A stretch of DNA of 64,000 nt. Origin: UBA1858 sp045105615. GTDB lineage: Bacteria; Pseudomonadota; Gammaproteobacteria; UBA4575. Location: positions 1-64,000 of the forward strand of contig JBGCDS010000027.1 of the NCBI GenBank assembly GCA_045105615.1, in the 5' to 3' direction. A program made the translations under genes and the position numbers. Of this stretch, positions 43,221 to 52,375 are shown in pieces (within the stretch, counting starts at the first letter, position 1; each line of letters opens with the position of its first letter). The notes below the pieces were generated by a model. The model searched no databases. It worked only from the letters and a program-made list of their open reading frames with translations, and was not told the DNA's origin.

Positions 43221-43995
43221 CAAAGTCATTAATTATTTCGATGACAAGGTTATTTGGATTACTGGCGCCTCATCAGGCATAGGTCGCGCATTAACGATCA
43301 GCTTATCCAGCATAGACTGCGAGATTTATATCTCATCACGTTCACAGGCTAAGTTACAGGAAACAAAATCATTGTGTGAAAACCAAAATAACATTCACAT
43401 CTTAGAAGGAGATCTAACTGAAAAGGCATGCAATCAATCAATCAGCGAAAGCATTAAAAACAAAAATGGTCATTTAGATATTGCAATTTTAAACGCAGGC
43501 ACATGTGAATATGTTGATATAGACCAATTTGATAGCGCACTTTTCCAGCGCGTCATTAATAGCAACTACATGAGCATTATCTATGGCATAGAAGCTACTC
43601 TACCACTCCTCAAACAGTCTAATAATGCACATCTAGTCGGCATGAGTAGTACAGCCGCTTATTTAGGCCTACCTCGCTCAGAAGCATATGGTGCAAGTAA
43701 AGCAGCAATTCTTAATTTATTCAGGGCGTTAAAAGTTAGCATGATTCCATACAATATTGAGGTATCTACAATATGCCCTGGGTTCGTTAAAACAGAACTT
43801 ACAGATAAAAATAACTTCCCGATGCCATGCTTAATCGGCTCGAATCAAGCTTCTGAAGAAATATTAAAAGGCATTGCTAGCAAAAAGCATGAGATCCACT
43901 TCCCCAAGAGATTTAGCTACGCATTAAAGGCTATCTCATTTTTACCTGATTTCATTCAATTCAGACTATTAAGTAAAACAATACAGAAATCATGA
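43210..43995 (+). CDS. Short-chain dehydrogenase/reductase
   Basis: 261 aa SDR: nucleotide-binding TGASSGIGRAL near residue 20, NAG in LNAGTCEY, catalytic Ser in SSTAAYLG and Tyr-x-x-x-Lys in YGASKAA. A hydrophobic C-terminus (FSYALKAISFLPDFIQF) suggests membrane association. Homologues in the same gene neighbourhood are assumed to reduce or oxidise a lipid intermediate. Overlaps the next gene by 4 nt. Confidence 0.92.
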   Translation: MLSNKVINYFDDKVIWITGASSGIGRALTISLSSIDCEIYISSRSQAKLQETKSLCENQNNIHILEGDLTEKACNQSISESIKNKNGHLDIAILNAGTCEYVDIDQFDSALFQRVINSNYMSIIYGIEATLPLLKQSNNAHLVGMSSTAAYLGLPRSEAYGASKAAILNLFRALKVSMIPYNIEVSTICPGFVKTELTDKNNFPMPCLIGSNQASEEILKGIASKKHEIHFPKRFSYALKAISFLPDFIQFRLLSKTIQKS

Positions 43996-45278
43996 AAATT
44001 GCCATTATAGGTTCAGGCATCTCAGGCCTAACCATTGCACATCATTTGCATCATGACCATGATATTCATGTGTTTGAAAAAAATAGTTATGTCGGCGGCC
44101 ACTCGAATACTATCGATGTTAACGAAGGTGATACTAACGTTGCAATTGATACTGGGTTCATTGTTCTAAACGACTGGACTTACCCCAACTTCGAAGCATT
44201 ACTAAAATCATTAAAAGTCGAAGTGGAAAACTCTGAAATGAGTTTTTCGGCTAAATGCGAACTCAGTAAATTCGAGTGGTGCGGGAAAGGTATTCAAGGC
44301 CTCGCCTTAAACAGAAACAACTGGTATCGCATTAAGTCATACCAAATATTATTTGATTTTTTACGCTTCAATAAATTAGCTAAAAATCTCATCACTAAAA
44401 ATAACTCCCAACTAACATTAGGAGAGTTTCTAAAACAAAACAATTTCACTAAAGCATTCACAAAATATTACATATTACCTATGGGAGCGGCTATATGGTC
44501 TTCATCAACTGAAGATATATACGACTATCCAGCTCATAGCTTTTTAGCATTCTTCAACAACCATGGACTACTTAATATAAAAATCAGACCCCAATGGAAA
44601 ACCATAGTTGGCGGCTCTAGACAGTATGTAAACAAACTGATCCAACCATTCTCAGGAAATATATCGCTAGATTCTACTATCACCCATATTGAACGTAATA
44701 ATGACAAAGTCGTTATCCACCATCAGAGCAAATCTCCCGACATGTTTGATCATGTCATTTTTGCCTGTCATAGCGATCAAGCATTAGCGTTACTTATACA
44801 ACCATCTCATGATGAGCAAAAAACTTTAGAGAAAATCAGGTATCAATACAACGAAGCTGTATTACATACAGATGAAGACTTAATGCCAAGCAACAAAAAA
44901 TCCTGGTGCGCCTGGAATTATTTACTACCAAAACAAGAAGACACATGCGCCAAAGTCACTTATTACATGAATCGTTTACAGCCGCTACAGACAAAAAATA
45001 ATTATTTCGTCTCACTGAACTTAACTGACCGAATTAATCCAGAAAAAATTATTAGAACAATTAGCTATCAACACCCTGTATTTGACAAGCCCGCAATAGA
45101 TGCGCAGAAAAATCTAAAGCTCCTTAATGGAAAGCATAATACTTGGTTTTGTGGTGCTTACTGGAGAAATGGCTTTCACGAAGATGGTGTCTGGAGCGCA
45201 CTAACAACCCTAAAACAATTCAAACACGAGGTTAGCAACGCTGATGATAAACAGCTGCATTTACAAAGGGCAAGTTAG
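43992..45278 (+). CDS. FAD-dependent oxidoreductase of Cfa-associated family
   Basis: 428 aa with an N-terminal Rossmann dinucleotide site (IAIIGSGISGLTIAHHL, followed by VFEKNSYVGGHSNT) and the amine-oxidase-like FAD fold. The signature FIVLNDWTYPNFEALLKSL and the late GKHNTWFCGAYWRNGFHEDGVWSAL are shared by the 'NAD/FAD-binding protein' next to Cfa and DUF1365 genes. It is a candidate desaturase/oxidase for lipid acyl chains, by analogy with the furan fatty-acid genes of Rhodobacter. Overlaps the following gene by 35 nt. Confidence 0.9.
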   Translation: MKIAIIGSGISGLTIAHHLHHDHDIHVFEKNSYVGGHSNTIDVNEGDTNVAIDTGFIVLNDWTYPNFEALLKSLKVEVENSEMSFSAKCELSKFEWCGKGIQGLALNRNNWYRIKSYQILFDFLRFNKLAKNLITKNNSQLTLGEFLKQNNFTKAFTKYYILPMGAAIWSSSTEDIYDYPAHSFLAFFNNHGLLNIKIRPQWKTIVGGSRQYVNKLIQPFSGNISLDSTITHIERNNDKVVIHHQSKSPDMFDHVIFACHSDQALALLIQPSHDEQKTLEKIRYQYNEAVLHTDEDLMPSNKKSWCAWNYLLPKQEDTCAKVTYYMNRLQPLQTKNNYFVSLNLTDRINPEKIIRTISYQHPVFDKPAIDAQKNLKLLNGKHNTWFCGAYWRNGFHEDGVWSALTTLKQFKHEVSNADDKQLHLQRAS

Positions 45279-45993
45279 TCATCGCCGATTTGAGCCTCGC
45301 GCGCACAGTTTTACATATTCACTATTTATGATGTATGTAGACTTGGAAGAACTAGATACACTGACCAGCAAACATTCCGCCCTGTCTCACAACAAACCTG
45401 GGCTAGCAGCATTTTATAGAAAAGACCACCACGGCAATGATTCAGAATCATTATCGAATTCAATCCGTTCTCTCGTAAAAGAAAGGACCGGGGACTCTAT
45501 AGAGGGCTCTATTCGCCTACTCACACACTTTCGCTACTTCGGTCATGTCTTCAATCCGATCAGCTTATATTTTTGTTACGACAAACAAAATAAAAATGTG
45601 ACCCATGTTGTTGCCGAAGTCACGAACACACCTTGGAAGAAGCAACACTGCTATGTTTTATCAGGGGAAACAAGTGGAAATACCTTCATCACACCCAAAC
45701 AGCGCAAAGTATTTCATGTGTCGCCATTCATGAACATGGATATGGATTATCGATGGCACATCCAAATACCCAACGAGACCCTTAATGTAAGAATAGAAAA
45801 CATTAAAGATCAATCAAAGTTATTTGATGCATCAATCAACCTTAAGAAACTTGAATTAACTTCCAGCAATATAACTAAGACTCTATTGAATTTCCCCTTG
45901 ATGACTATAAAGGTTGTTAGCGCAATCCACTTTCAAGCACTCAAGCTATGGCTAAAAGGGATTAAATACGTACCCCATCCAAAAAATAATTAG
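45244..45993 (+). CDS. DUF1365-family protein
   Basis: 249 aa, first residues SCIYKGQVSHRRFEPRAHSFTYSLFMMYVDLEEL typical of DUF1365, then IRLLTHFRYFGHVFNPISLYFCY, VVAEVTNTPW and FHVSPFMNMDMDYRW. Members always sit between the FAD oxidoreductase and Cfa-like genes and are presumed to act with them. No catalytic motif is established. Start ATG 45244 lies within the end of the upstream gene. Confidence 0.92.
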   Translation: MINSCIYKGQVSHRRFEPRAHSFTYSLFMMYVDLEELDTLTSKHSALSHNKPGLAAFYRKDHHGNDSESLSNSIRSLVKERTGDSIEGSIRLLTHFRYFGHVFNPISLYFCYDKQNKNVTHVVAEVTNTPWKKQHCYVLSGETSGNTFITPKQRKVFHVSPFMNMDMDYRWHIQIPNETLNVRIENIKDQSKLFDASINLKKLELTSSNITKTLLNFPLMTIKVVSAIHFQALKLWLKGIKYVPHPKNN

Positions 45994-46001
45994 GTAGAAC
46001 A

Positions 46002-47270
46002 ATGTCTATTATTCCAAATCAAAATAAAAACATACAACAAAACTATCAAGGCAACTGGCTTGATAGTATCGCCATGTCTATATTGCTAAAAAAACTAGAC
46101 AACATTAAAACTGGTCTATTGCAAATCTATGTCGACAACATGCTTTACGAATTCGGAAACACCAATAGCAAAAGTGATATTCACGCCGTGATTCGCGTGC
46201 AGGACATGAGGGCATTTAGAGCAATCATCACTGGTGGAGAACCCGCTGCTGGAAAGACCTATATTGACGGCTGGTGGACATCAGATGATTTAATCGAAGT
46301 GTTACGTATATTCACTGTAAACAGACATGCATTGTTTGGTTTCAAGCATGGCGTTGCATCTTTAGCAAAAACTATAAGCCGATTCTCAAATAATATTCTT
46401 AGGAACACGTTAAAAGGTTCAAAACGAAACATCAAAGCCCATTACGATATAGGAAATGACCTATACGAGCTATTCCTAGATGAAAACATGATGTATTCAT
46501 CTGCTTATTTTCGCAACGAAAACGAAAGCCTGACAAGCGCATCCGAATACAAACTTAAACTCATCTGCGAGAAATTAGATTTACAAGCTTCAGACAGAGT
46601 GATAGAAATTGGCGCCGGCTGGGGAGGCTTCGCTATCTATGCAGCCCAAAATTATGGTTGCCATGTAACAACAACGACCATCTCTGACCAACAGTTTGAT
46701 CATGCAACCGCCAGGGTAAATACATTAAAGTTAACGAAACGCATTAACGTTATCAAACAAGACTATCGTGCCCTTTCTGGAAGCTATGACAAATTAGTCT
46801 CTATTGAAATGATTGAATCCGTAGGCCATCAATATATGGATAGTTATTTCAGCATTTGCAACAGGTTGCTTAAACCATCAGGCGCAATGCTAATCCAATC
46901 TATTACCATGTCCGATTACCTATTTAAAGATTACATCAACTCAACAGATTTCATTAGAAAATATGTATTTCCAGGAGGCTGCTTAACTAGCACAAACTCT
47001 ATGATGTCATCAGTAGCCAAGCATACAGATCTAACCCTCTATCATAGCGAAAGCTTTGCATCTAGCTACGCCAGAACCCTCAAAATGTGGCATCAAAACT
47101 TTCATAAAAACAAGGACAAGGTCATTGAACTTGGCTACTCAACAAATTTTATAAGATTGTGGGAATATTATATAAAGTACTGTCAAGCTGGATTCGAGAA
47201 TAGAATCATTGACGTTCATCACCTGGTGTTAAAAAAGCCTGACAATCGCTTCAATCACCTTTCAGCCTAA
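46002..47270 (+). CDS. cfa: Cyclopropane-fatty-acid synthase-type SAM methyltransferase
   Basis: 422 aa of the CFAS/mycolic acid methyltransferase family, which adds a methylene or methyl group from SAM to acyl double bonds of phospholipids. Visible: IKAHYDIGNDLYELFLDENMMYSSAYF, SAM loop EIGAGWGGFAIYAA, SIEMIESVGHQYMDSYF, YIFPGG-type FIRKYVFPGGCL, and FIRLWEYYIKYCQAGF. In this neighbourhood the enzyme may methylate rather than cyclopropanate; sequence cannot tell. The N-terminal domain (about 1-130) is also typical. Confidence 0.93.
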   Translation: MSIIPNQNKNIQQNYQGNWLDSIAMSILLKKLDNIKTGLLQIYVDNMLYEFGNTNSKSDIHAVIRVQDMRAFRAIITGGEPAAGKTYIDGWWTSDDLIEVLRIFTVNRHALFGFKHGVASLAKTISRFSNNILRNTLKGSKRNIKAHYDIGNDLYELFLDENMMYSSAYFRNENESLTSASEYKLKLICEKLDLQASDRVIEIGAGWGGFAIYAAQNYGCHVTTTTISDQQFDHATARVNTLKLTKRINVIKQDYRALSGSYDKLVSIEMIESVGHQYMDSYFSICNRLLKPSGAMLIQSITMSDYLFKDYINSTDFIRKYVFPGGCLTSTNSMMSSVAKHTDLTLYHSESFASSYARTLKMWHQNFHKNKDKVIELGYSTNFIRLWEYYIKYCQAGFENRIIDVHHLVLKKPDNRFNHLSA

Positions 47271-47274
47271 CAAA

Positions 47275-47838
47275 ATGAAGCTATCCCCTCATACAGCTTT
47301 TTTAATATTTAACTTTCTTGGCTTACAAATCACCTGGGCCGCATGCGCTTATGGTGCAACAAACTCAATGCCAATTTTAGGCGTGGTAGTTGGACTAATC
47401 TATATCGCCTTGCACCTGTTATTAACAAAAGTACGCAATCAAGATTTATTAATATTATTGACTATTAGCATTATCGGGATAAGCGTAGATCATATAAACA
47501 CATACTTGGGCTTAATGGCATTCACACCTAACAACACAACACACTCAGTCATTCCATTATGGCTTATAATCTTATGGATGGTATTTTCATTAATGCTGCC
47601 ACACAGTTTGAACTGGTTAGGAAAAAATACGGCACTTTCATTTCTTATCGGCGGCCTTGGCGGCGCAAGTAGTTATTGGCTAGGACACAAACTTAGCGCT
47701 ATAAGCATATCAGAGCCATTATTATTAAACATTTCAATTCTATTTATTGAATGGGCAGTTATATGCACTGTTGCCTATCGAATACTAGCATTCATAAGAG
47801 CTAAAATATCCAACAAGCAGTTAATAACTAACCCCTAA
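47275..47838 (+). CDS. DUF2878 membrane protein
   Basis: 187 aa with five or six hydrophobic helices and the family's LQITWAACAYGA, NTYLGLMAF, IPLWLIILWMVFSLMLPHSLNWL and GGLGGASSYWLGHKL segments. Last gene of the lipid operon. It overlaps the convergent msrA by 18 nt, so no terminator fits between them. Confidence 0.9.
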   Translation: MKLSPHTAFLIFNFLGLQITWAACAYGATNSMPILGVVVGLIYIALHLLLTKVRNQDLLILLTISIIGISVDHINTYLGLMAFTPNNTTHSVIPLWLIILWMVFSLMLPHSLNWLGKNTALSFLIGGLGGASSYWLGHKLSAISISEPLLLNISILFIEWAVICTVAYRILAFIRAKISNKQLITNP

Positions 47839-48450
47839 GCCACCTAGTCCACAATAACCTCGTGGATTCTTTGCTAAGTATTGCTGATGAAAATCCTCTG
47901 CATAATAAAACTCTGGCGCTGATATGACTTCTGTCGTTATGCGCCCATGCCCAGCTTTTGTTAATTTGGCAGCATATAGTTGCTTTGATTTTTCTACCAC
48001 CTCTAACTGCGATTGATTGTACACATAGACCCCAGAACGATATTGAGTTCCCTTATCATTACCTTGGCGCATCCCTTGAGTAGGGTTGTGTGATTCCCAA
48101 AAGATACTCAGCAGCTCTTCAAGCGTAATTTTACCAGGATCGAACATTACTAATACCACTTCATTGTGTCCGGTTAAACCTGTACACACTTCTTCATAAC
48201 TAGGGTTGAGCGTTATACCTGCGGCATAGCCTACCGCCGTCGAGTAGACACCTTCTATCTGCCAGAATTTTCTTTCCGCCCCCCAAAAGCATCCCAGCCC
48301 AAACATGATTTTCTCTATATGGTCGGGGAATGGTGGCTTGATAGGATTCTCTTTCACAAAATGTAATGGAGAAACCAGCATAGCTGTATCACGTCCAGGC
48401 AGAGCTTCCTGCTGTGTTGGCATTCTTTCTTTAATACTTAACATACTCAC
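47821..48450 (-). CDS. msrA: Peptide methionine sulfoxide reductase A
   Basis: Reduces Met-S-sulfoxide in proteins. The 209-aa protein has a 45-residue N-terminal extension of the E. coli type, catalytic Cys54 in GLGCFWGAERKFW, the GYAAGITLNPSYEEVCTGLTGHNEVV segment and a resolving Cys in RGYCGLGG. It lies opposite the lipid operon end. Oxidative-damage repair fits the stress theme of the area. The next minus-strand gene upstream lies 6 nt away. Confidence 0.94.
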   Translation of the reverse strand: MSMLSIKERMPTQQEALPGRDTAMLVSPLHFVKENPIKPPFPDHIEKIMFGLGCFWGAERKFWQIEGVYSTAVGYAAGITLNPSYEEVCTGLTGHNEVVLVMFDPGKITLEELLSIFWESHNPTQGMRQGNDKGTQYRSGVYVYNQSQLEVVEKSKQLYAAKLTKAGHGRITTEVISAPEFYYAEDFHQQYLAKNPRGYCGLGGLGVSY

Positions 48451-48456
48451 TACAAT

Positions 48457-48951
48457 TCACCTTACTAATTGTTTCATGATATTGGACTCACGCTGGAAAA
48501 ACCCCTTTGTGTGCAACGAATCTTCCAACTGATAATACTCATAGTCTAAATGATGACAGAACTCATGCACCAAAGTTCTCAAATAAGTTTTGAACGCAAC
48601 CACCTGTAGTCTTTTTGCTGTGCGCATCCATACATAAATTCTTGCGCGCGGTCGCGACTCATCAACTGGCTCATACAAACCATGCAATTCACTTGCATCG
48701 TCATGCGGCCTTCTTTCCAGCACATGTACACGCACATTAGAAGAATTAAGCTGTAAACATATTGCATCAATTAAGTGCTGACTAGACCTTTCAACAAATT
48801 GTAAATTTTCCAATGATAGCTGATGATTTATTTCCTGCGCCATTTGTTGCAGTTCTATTAGCTGATTTAATTTAACTGCAGGCAAGGCATCACTATTCCT
48901 GGCTATTTCTTTTTGTGCCCGGGTAAAGCGATTATAGCTAGGATAAGCCAT
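48457..48951 (-). CDS. Uncharacterised zincin-like protein
   Basis: 164 aa: helical N-terminus, then a beta-rich segment and LVHEFCHHLDYEYYQLED, an HExxH motif with an additional HLDYE that could supply the third ligand. No signal peptide. Such conserved hypothetical proteins are annotated only as putative metallopeptidases. It is 6 nt upstream of msrA and 6 nt downstream of tatD, on the same strand, suggesting one transcript of tatD-(zincin)-msrA. Confidence 0.65.
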   Translation of the reverse strand: MAYPSYNRFTRAQKEIARNSDALPAVKLNQLIELQQMAQEINHQLSLENLQFVERSSQHLIDAICLQLNSSNVRVHVLERRPHDDASELHGLYEPVDESRPRARIYVWMRTAKRLQVVAFKTYLRTLVHEFCHHLDYEYYQLEDSLHTKGFFQRESNIMKQLVR

Positions 48952-48957
48952 GCTTAG

Positions 48958-49725
48958 TTAAATATGTAAGCCCAGCACTTCACATGCGTTAAGCAAAGTT
49001 TGTTGTGCTACCTCTTGCACAGGCATTAACCTTATTTCTGCTAGCGACTGTAAACAATGAGGCAAATACTCCGGACTATTTCTCTCACCACGATGTTGCT
49101 CGACCGCCATATCCGGCGAATCAGTTTCTAACACTATGGATTCCATTGGCAATTCACCTGCTAGCTTTCTTAATTTCGAAGACCTTTCATAAGTCAACAT
49201 GCCGCCAAAGCCAAATTTAAAATGATTGGCTTGATAACGCTCAGCCTGCTGAAGACTGCCATTAAAAGCATGCACGATGCCGCCAATGACAGGGAATTTC
49301 TTTAAACATCTCAATACGTCCTCATGTGCTTTTCGCACATGCAAAATCACTGGCAAATTAACTTCACAGGCCAATTCTAATTGTCGCTCGAATAACAATA
49401 TCTGTTTATCAACATGAAAAGACTTATTATAAAAATCCAATCCAATTTCACCAATCGCGACAGGATGATTGTCAGCGACACACTCACGCAAGTCACCAAT
49501 ATGATCCAAGTCATGTTCTTGCACAAACATTGGATGCAGCCCTAACGCATAATGCATATCCTTCGATTGCCCGCAAAGCGATATTAGTGATCCCCAGCTT
49601 GCCTGCTTAACTGCCGGAATCACAAATCCGCTTAAGCCATTTTCCCGTGCGCGCTTAAGCACATCATCGCGATCATGCTCGAACACATCAAAATCAAGAT
49701 GGCAATGGGTATCAATTATTTGCAT
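48958..49725 (-). CDS. tatD: TatD-family metal-dependent hydrolase
   Basis: 255 aa TIM-barrel hydrolase: metal-binding DTHCHLDFD at the start, GEIGLDFY, LPVILHVRKAH, GGIVHAFNGS and LETDSPDM. TatD proteins are 3'-5' DNA/RNA exonucleases or deacylases; this one is closer to the YjjV/YcfH branches. Divergent from tcdA across 50 nt. Confidence 0.92.
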   Translation of the reverse strand: MQIIDTHCHLDFDVFEHDRDDVLKRARENGLSGFVIPAVKQASWGSLISLCGQSKDMHYALGLHPMFVQEHDLDHIGDLRECVADNHPVAIGEIGLDFYNKSFHVDKQILLFERQLELACEVNLPVILHVRKAHEDVLRCLKKFPVIGGIVHAFNGSLQQAERYQANHFKFGFGGMLTYERSSKLRKLAGELPMESIVLETDSPDMAVEQHRGERNSPEYLPHCLQSLAEIRLMPVQEVAQQTLLNACEVLGLHI

Positions 49726-49775
49726 AAAAATAAGTCGTTGCCCTTAACATAATTTTATTCAATTATAAGCATATT

Positions 49776-50555
49776 ATGAGCAAACAAACTTCCAGACGAT
49801 TTATTGGAATTGAACGGCTTTATGGCCAACAAGCATACCAAAAAATCACAAACAGCCATATCTGTGTCATAGGGATTGGGGGCGTTGGCTCGTGGGTAGT
49901 GGAGTCTTTAGCGCGTAGTGGTGTAGAGCAATTAACTTTAATAGACTTAGACCATATTGCAGAATCGAATATCAACCGACAGATACATGCATTATCAGAA
50001 ACACTTGGGCAATCAAAAATCATTGCCATGCAGGAACGCATTGCATCCATTAACCCAAACTGCATAGTTAATTTAATTGACGATCATTTATCTTGCGACA
50101 ATATCCCGCAACTACTCAATCCCTCGTTCAATTACATTATTGATTGTATCGATCAATTTCGCATTAAGGCTTGCCTCATCCATCACTGCAGAAACAACAA
50201 AATTGACTTGCTCACTATTGGAGGCGCCGGAGGCAAAATAGACCCAACACGTATTCAAGTTGATGATCTTAGTCGCTCCTCAGGTGACTCTTTACTCGCC
50301 AAAACGCGCAAGCAACTTCGCACACAGCATGATTTCCCAAGAGACTTACGCCGTAGATTTGATATTTCATGTGTATTTTCCTCTGAACAATTACGCTATC
50401 CCACAGACAGTCACGAGGTCAGCACAAATAAATCCGAATGCAGCAATTTGAGTGGCCTTAACTGCGCAAACGGCTTTGGCTCTCTGTCTGCGGTAACGGC
50501 TACATTTGGCATGATAGCTTGTGCACATGCCCTTAATAAGATCAGCAATAACTGA
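49776..50555 (+). CDS. tcdA: tRNA threonylcarbamoyladenosine dehydratase
   Basis: E1-like enzyme (TcdA/CsdL/YgdL) that dehydrates t6A37 in tRNA to its cyclic form using ATP. 259 aa: RFIGIERLYGQQAYQKI, nucleotide loop VIGIGGVGSWVVESLARSG, DLDHIAESNINRQIHAL, DCIDQFRIKACLI and VFSSEQ. The C-terminal NGFGSLSAVTATFGMIACAHAL is typical. Its activity normally depends on the CsdA-CsdE desulfurase, not encoded here. Confidence 0.94.
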   Translation: MSKQTSRRFIGIERLYGQQAYQKITNSHICVIGIGGVGSWVVESLARSGVEQLTLIDLDHIAESNINRQIHALSETLGQSKIIAMQERIASINPNCIVNLIDDHLSCDNIPQLLNPSFNYIIDCIDQFRIKACLIHHCRNNKIDLLTIGGAGGKIDPTRIQVDDLSRSSGDSLLAKTRKQLRTQHDFPRDLRRRFDISCVFSSEQLRYPTDSHEVSTNKSECSNLSGLNCANGFGSLSAVTATFGMIACAHALNKISNN

Positions 50556-50569
50556 ATATCACTAGCTAG

Positions 50570-50602
50570 TCGGCTATAATCACTCGGTTAGCCGAGCTTT
50601 TT
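50570..50602 (+). terminator. Rho-independent terminator after tcdA
   Basis: Stem TCGGCTA/TAGCCGA (50570-50576 with 50589-50595), or an alternative CTCGG/CCGAG stem with a TTAG loop, followed by CTTTTTC. It lies 14 nt after the tcdA stop. A separate GATGTTTA/TAAACATC hairpin (50649-50674) sits in the leader of the next gene. Confidence 0.75.
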
Positions 50603-50783
50603 CAAATATTATTTTACCTTATACACAGAACAACCTATAATGAACCCAGATGTTTATATCTATAAATAAACATCCCACAAATGGCGCGGCTCTTATATGT
50701 ATACCCGCCTTTGTTTTTATATTCACATATCAACTTACAATTATTATCGGCGAAATTATTTTCTGCCCTTAAAGGACTATTTT

Positions 50784-51587
50784 ATGACGGAACAAAAACC
50801 CGAGCAAAAAACCGAACAAAAACCCGAAGATATCAGCATTAGTCAAACTGTGGCTATCCTCATTGACGGCAACAATATTGAAAGAAGTATTCACGATCAG
50901 ACTAAAGACGCGAATACCATGCTCAACTTCGACAAATTAATTCCCAAATTATTAGGTAACCGCGGACTAAATCGACTTATCTATTTCCGCGAAGGCAAGC
51001 AAATATCACAGAAGCTGAAAGATCGCCTTCACGAATTTTTCCATGGCTCAGTTCGCCCTTGTCACAAATCTGCAGACATCCCTCTATCAATTAATGCCAT
51101 GCAGTTAGCAAGCAAAGTTGACACTATCGTCATCATGTCTGGTGATTCTGACTACATCGAGCTTGTAAGACATTTAAAATCTGAAGGTGTACGCGTAGAA
51201 ATTGCGTCAGTTGATGCAACCACTGCACATATCATCAAGGAAGAATGCGATCACCATTATCGTATTAATGAAGCAGATTGGTTCACCTATGCACCAAAGC
51301 AGGCAAACCAAAACAACAAACAAAATAAACGTCGCTCTAACAAAAAAACACAAAACAATCAGAACGACAAGCAAGCAGCGACAGAAACAGATACCAATGA
51401 TGACAACAAAAACAGCAAACCAAAAAATACTGTTAAAAAAGCTGCTAGCAACAAAAGCAAGGGCAGCAAAGAAGAACGCCAACCCACTTCCAACGAGTCA
51501 GACATCATAGCCACAGTTAAAGAGAAGTCTTCACGCAAATATGAGCCCGAATATCCTCAGAGCCAATATATTGAACCCACTTCGTAA
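50784..51587 (+). CDS. NYN-domain (PIN-like) protein with Lys/Asn-rich tail
   Basis: 267 aa from ATG 50784, preceded by AAAGGA; an earlier in-frame ATG (50697) has no ribosome-binding site. After a Glu/Lys/Gln-rich start (EQKPEQKTEQKPED), the NYN nuclease-like domain spans about 20-170: VAILIDGNNIE, FYFREGK-like IYFREGKQIS, VIMSGDSDYIELVRHLKSEGVRVEI and IKEECDHHYRI, with the acidic residues expected of the PIN/NYN active site. From residue 175 the tail is low-complexity, basic and Asn-rich, probably disordered and RNA-binding. Confidence 0.85.
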   Translation: MTEQKPEQKTEQKPEDISISQTVAILIDGNNIERSIHDQTKDANTMLNFDKLIPKLLGNRGLNRLIYFREGKQISQKLKDRLHEFFHGSVRPCHKSADIPLSINAMQLASKVDTIVIMSGDSDYIELVRHLKSEGVRVEIASVDATTAHIIKEECDHHYRINEADWFTYAPKQANQNNKQNKRRSNKKTQNNQNDKQAATETDTNDDNKNSKPKNTVKKAASNKSKGSKEERQPTSNESDIIATVKEKSSRKYEPEYPQSQYIEPTS

Positions 51588-51631
51588 CAATTCTTTAATA
51601 ATCATCACCACGCTTCCCGTCAAGGTGGAGC

Positions 51632-52288
51632 GTGACTGATTTTATCTCCAGCTGGCGATTTAGCTTACTGCTATTAGCCTTAGTCACAAACATATTGCTT
51701 GCACCCCTACTTGGAAAAGTCAGCTCTCAACTTGCCTTCAGCTTACTAATCATTATCATGGTATTTGTACTGGGAAATAATCGCAAAGTTATTTTCAGCT
51801 ACATTGCTTTAGCCTGCGCAGCATTACTATGCTCTTGGGCCCATCTAGCAGATAGCAGTTACCAAAACATTTTAGTACTGACGCATTTGTTTACATTCTC
51901 AGCATTAACGCTAGTCATTGCACTCATTATTAAAAATATCTTTTCTAATGACGCTGTCACTATTGACACCATATCCGAATCGTTATGCGCTTATTTACTT
52001 CTAGGTTTTGCCTTCGCCTCAGTATATGGACTTATCGACACCATTCAGCCAGGATCATTTCTTTCATCATTAAATGGGCAGATCATTCCCTTCTCAACTG
52101 AAGACGCAGGACTCAATAGAATTTATTTCAGCTTCATTACTTTATTAACAGTTGGCTATGGCGACATCGTTCCCAATCTCCCTATAGCTAAGTTAATGAC
52201 AATAATAGAAGGGTTCTTTGGGCAAATTTATTTAGTTGTACTTATCGCTAGATTAGTTGGCATGCATGTTTCACAGAGAAACAACTAA
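51632..52288 (+). CDS. Voltage-insensitive 2-TM-type potassium channel protein
   Basis: 218 aa from GTG 51632, preceded by AAGGTGGAG. Several hydrophobic segments (residues 8-80) lead to the pore region ISFITLLTVGYGDIVP with the K+ selectivity filter TVGYGD, then a final helix (FGQIYLVVLIARLVGM). It resembles the ion_trans_2 superfamily with extra N-terminal helices. No RCK domain is attached. Function in K+ homeostasis or turgor is inferred. Confidence 0.88.
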   Translation: MTDFISSWRFSLLLLALVTNILLAPLLGKVSSQLAFSLLIIIMVFVLGNNRKVIFSYIALACAALLCSWAHLADSSYQNILVLTHLFTFSALTLVIALIIKNIFSNDAVTIDTISESLCAYLLLGFAFASVYGLIDTIQPGSFLSSLNGQIIPFSTEDAGLNRIYFSFITLLTVGYGDIVPNLPIAKLMTIIEGFFGQIYLVVLIARLVGMHVSQRNN

Positions 52289-52375
52289 TAAACCTCGCCC
52301 AATCACTCGGGGACAAGATTAATTCATTTATTAGTGGCTAATTTGTTGTCTCAAAAACAATATTAAAATCTAAAC

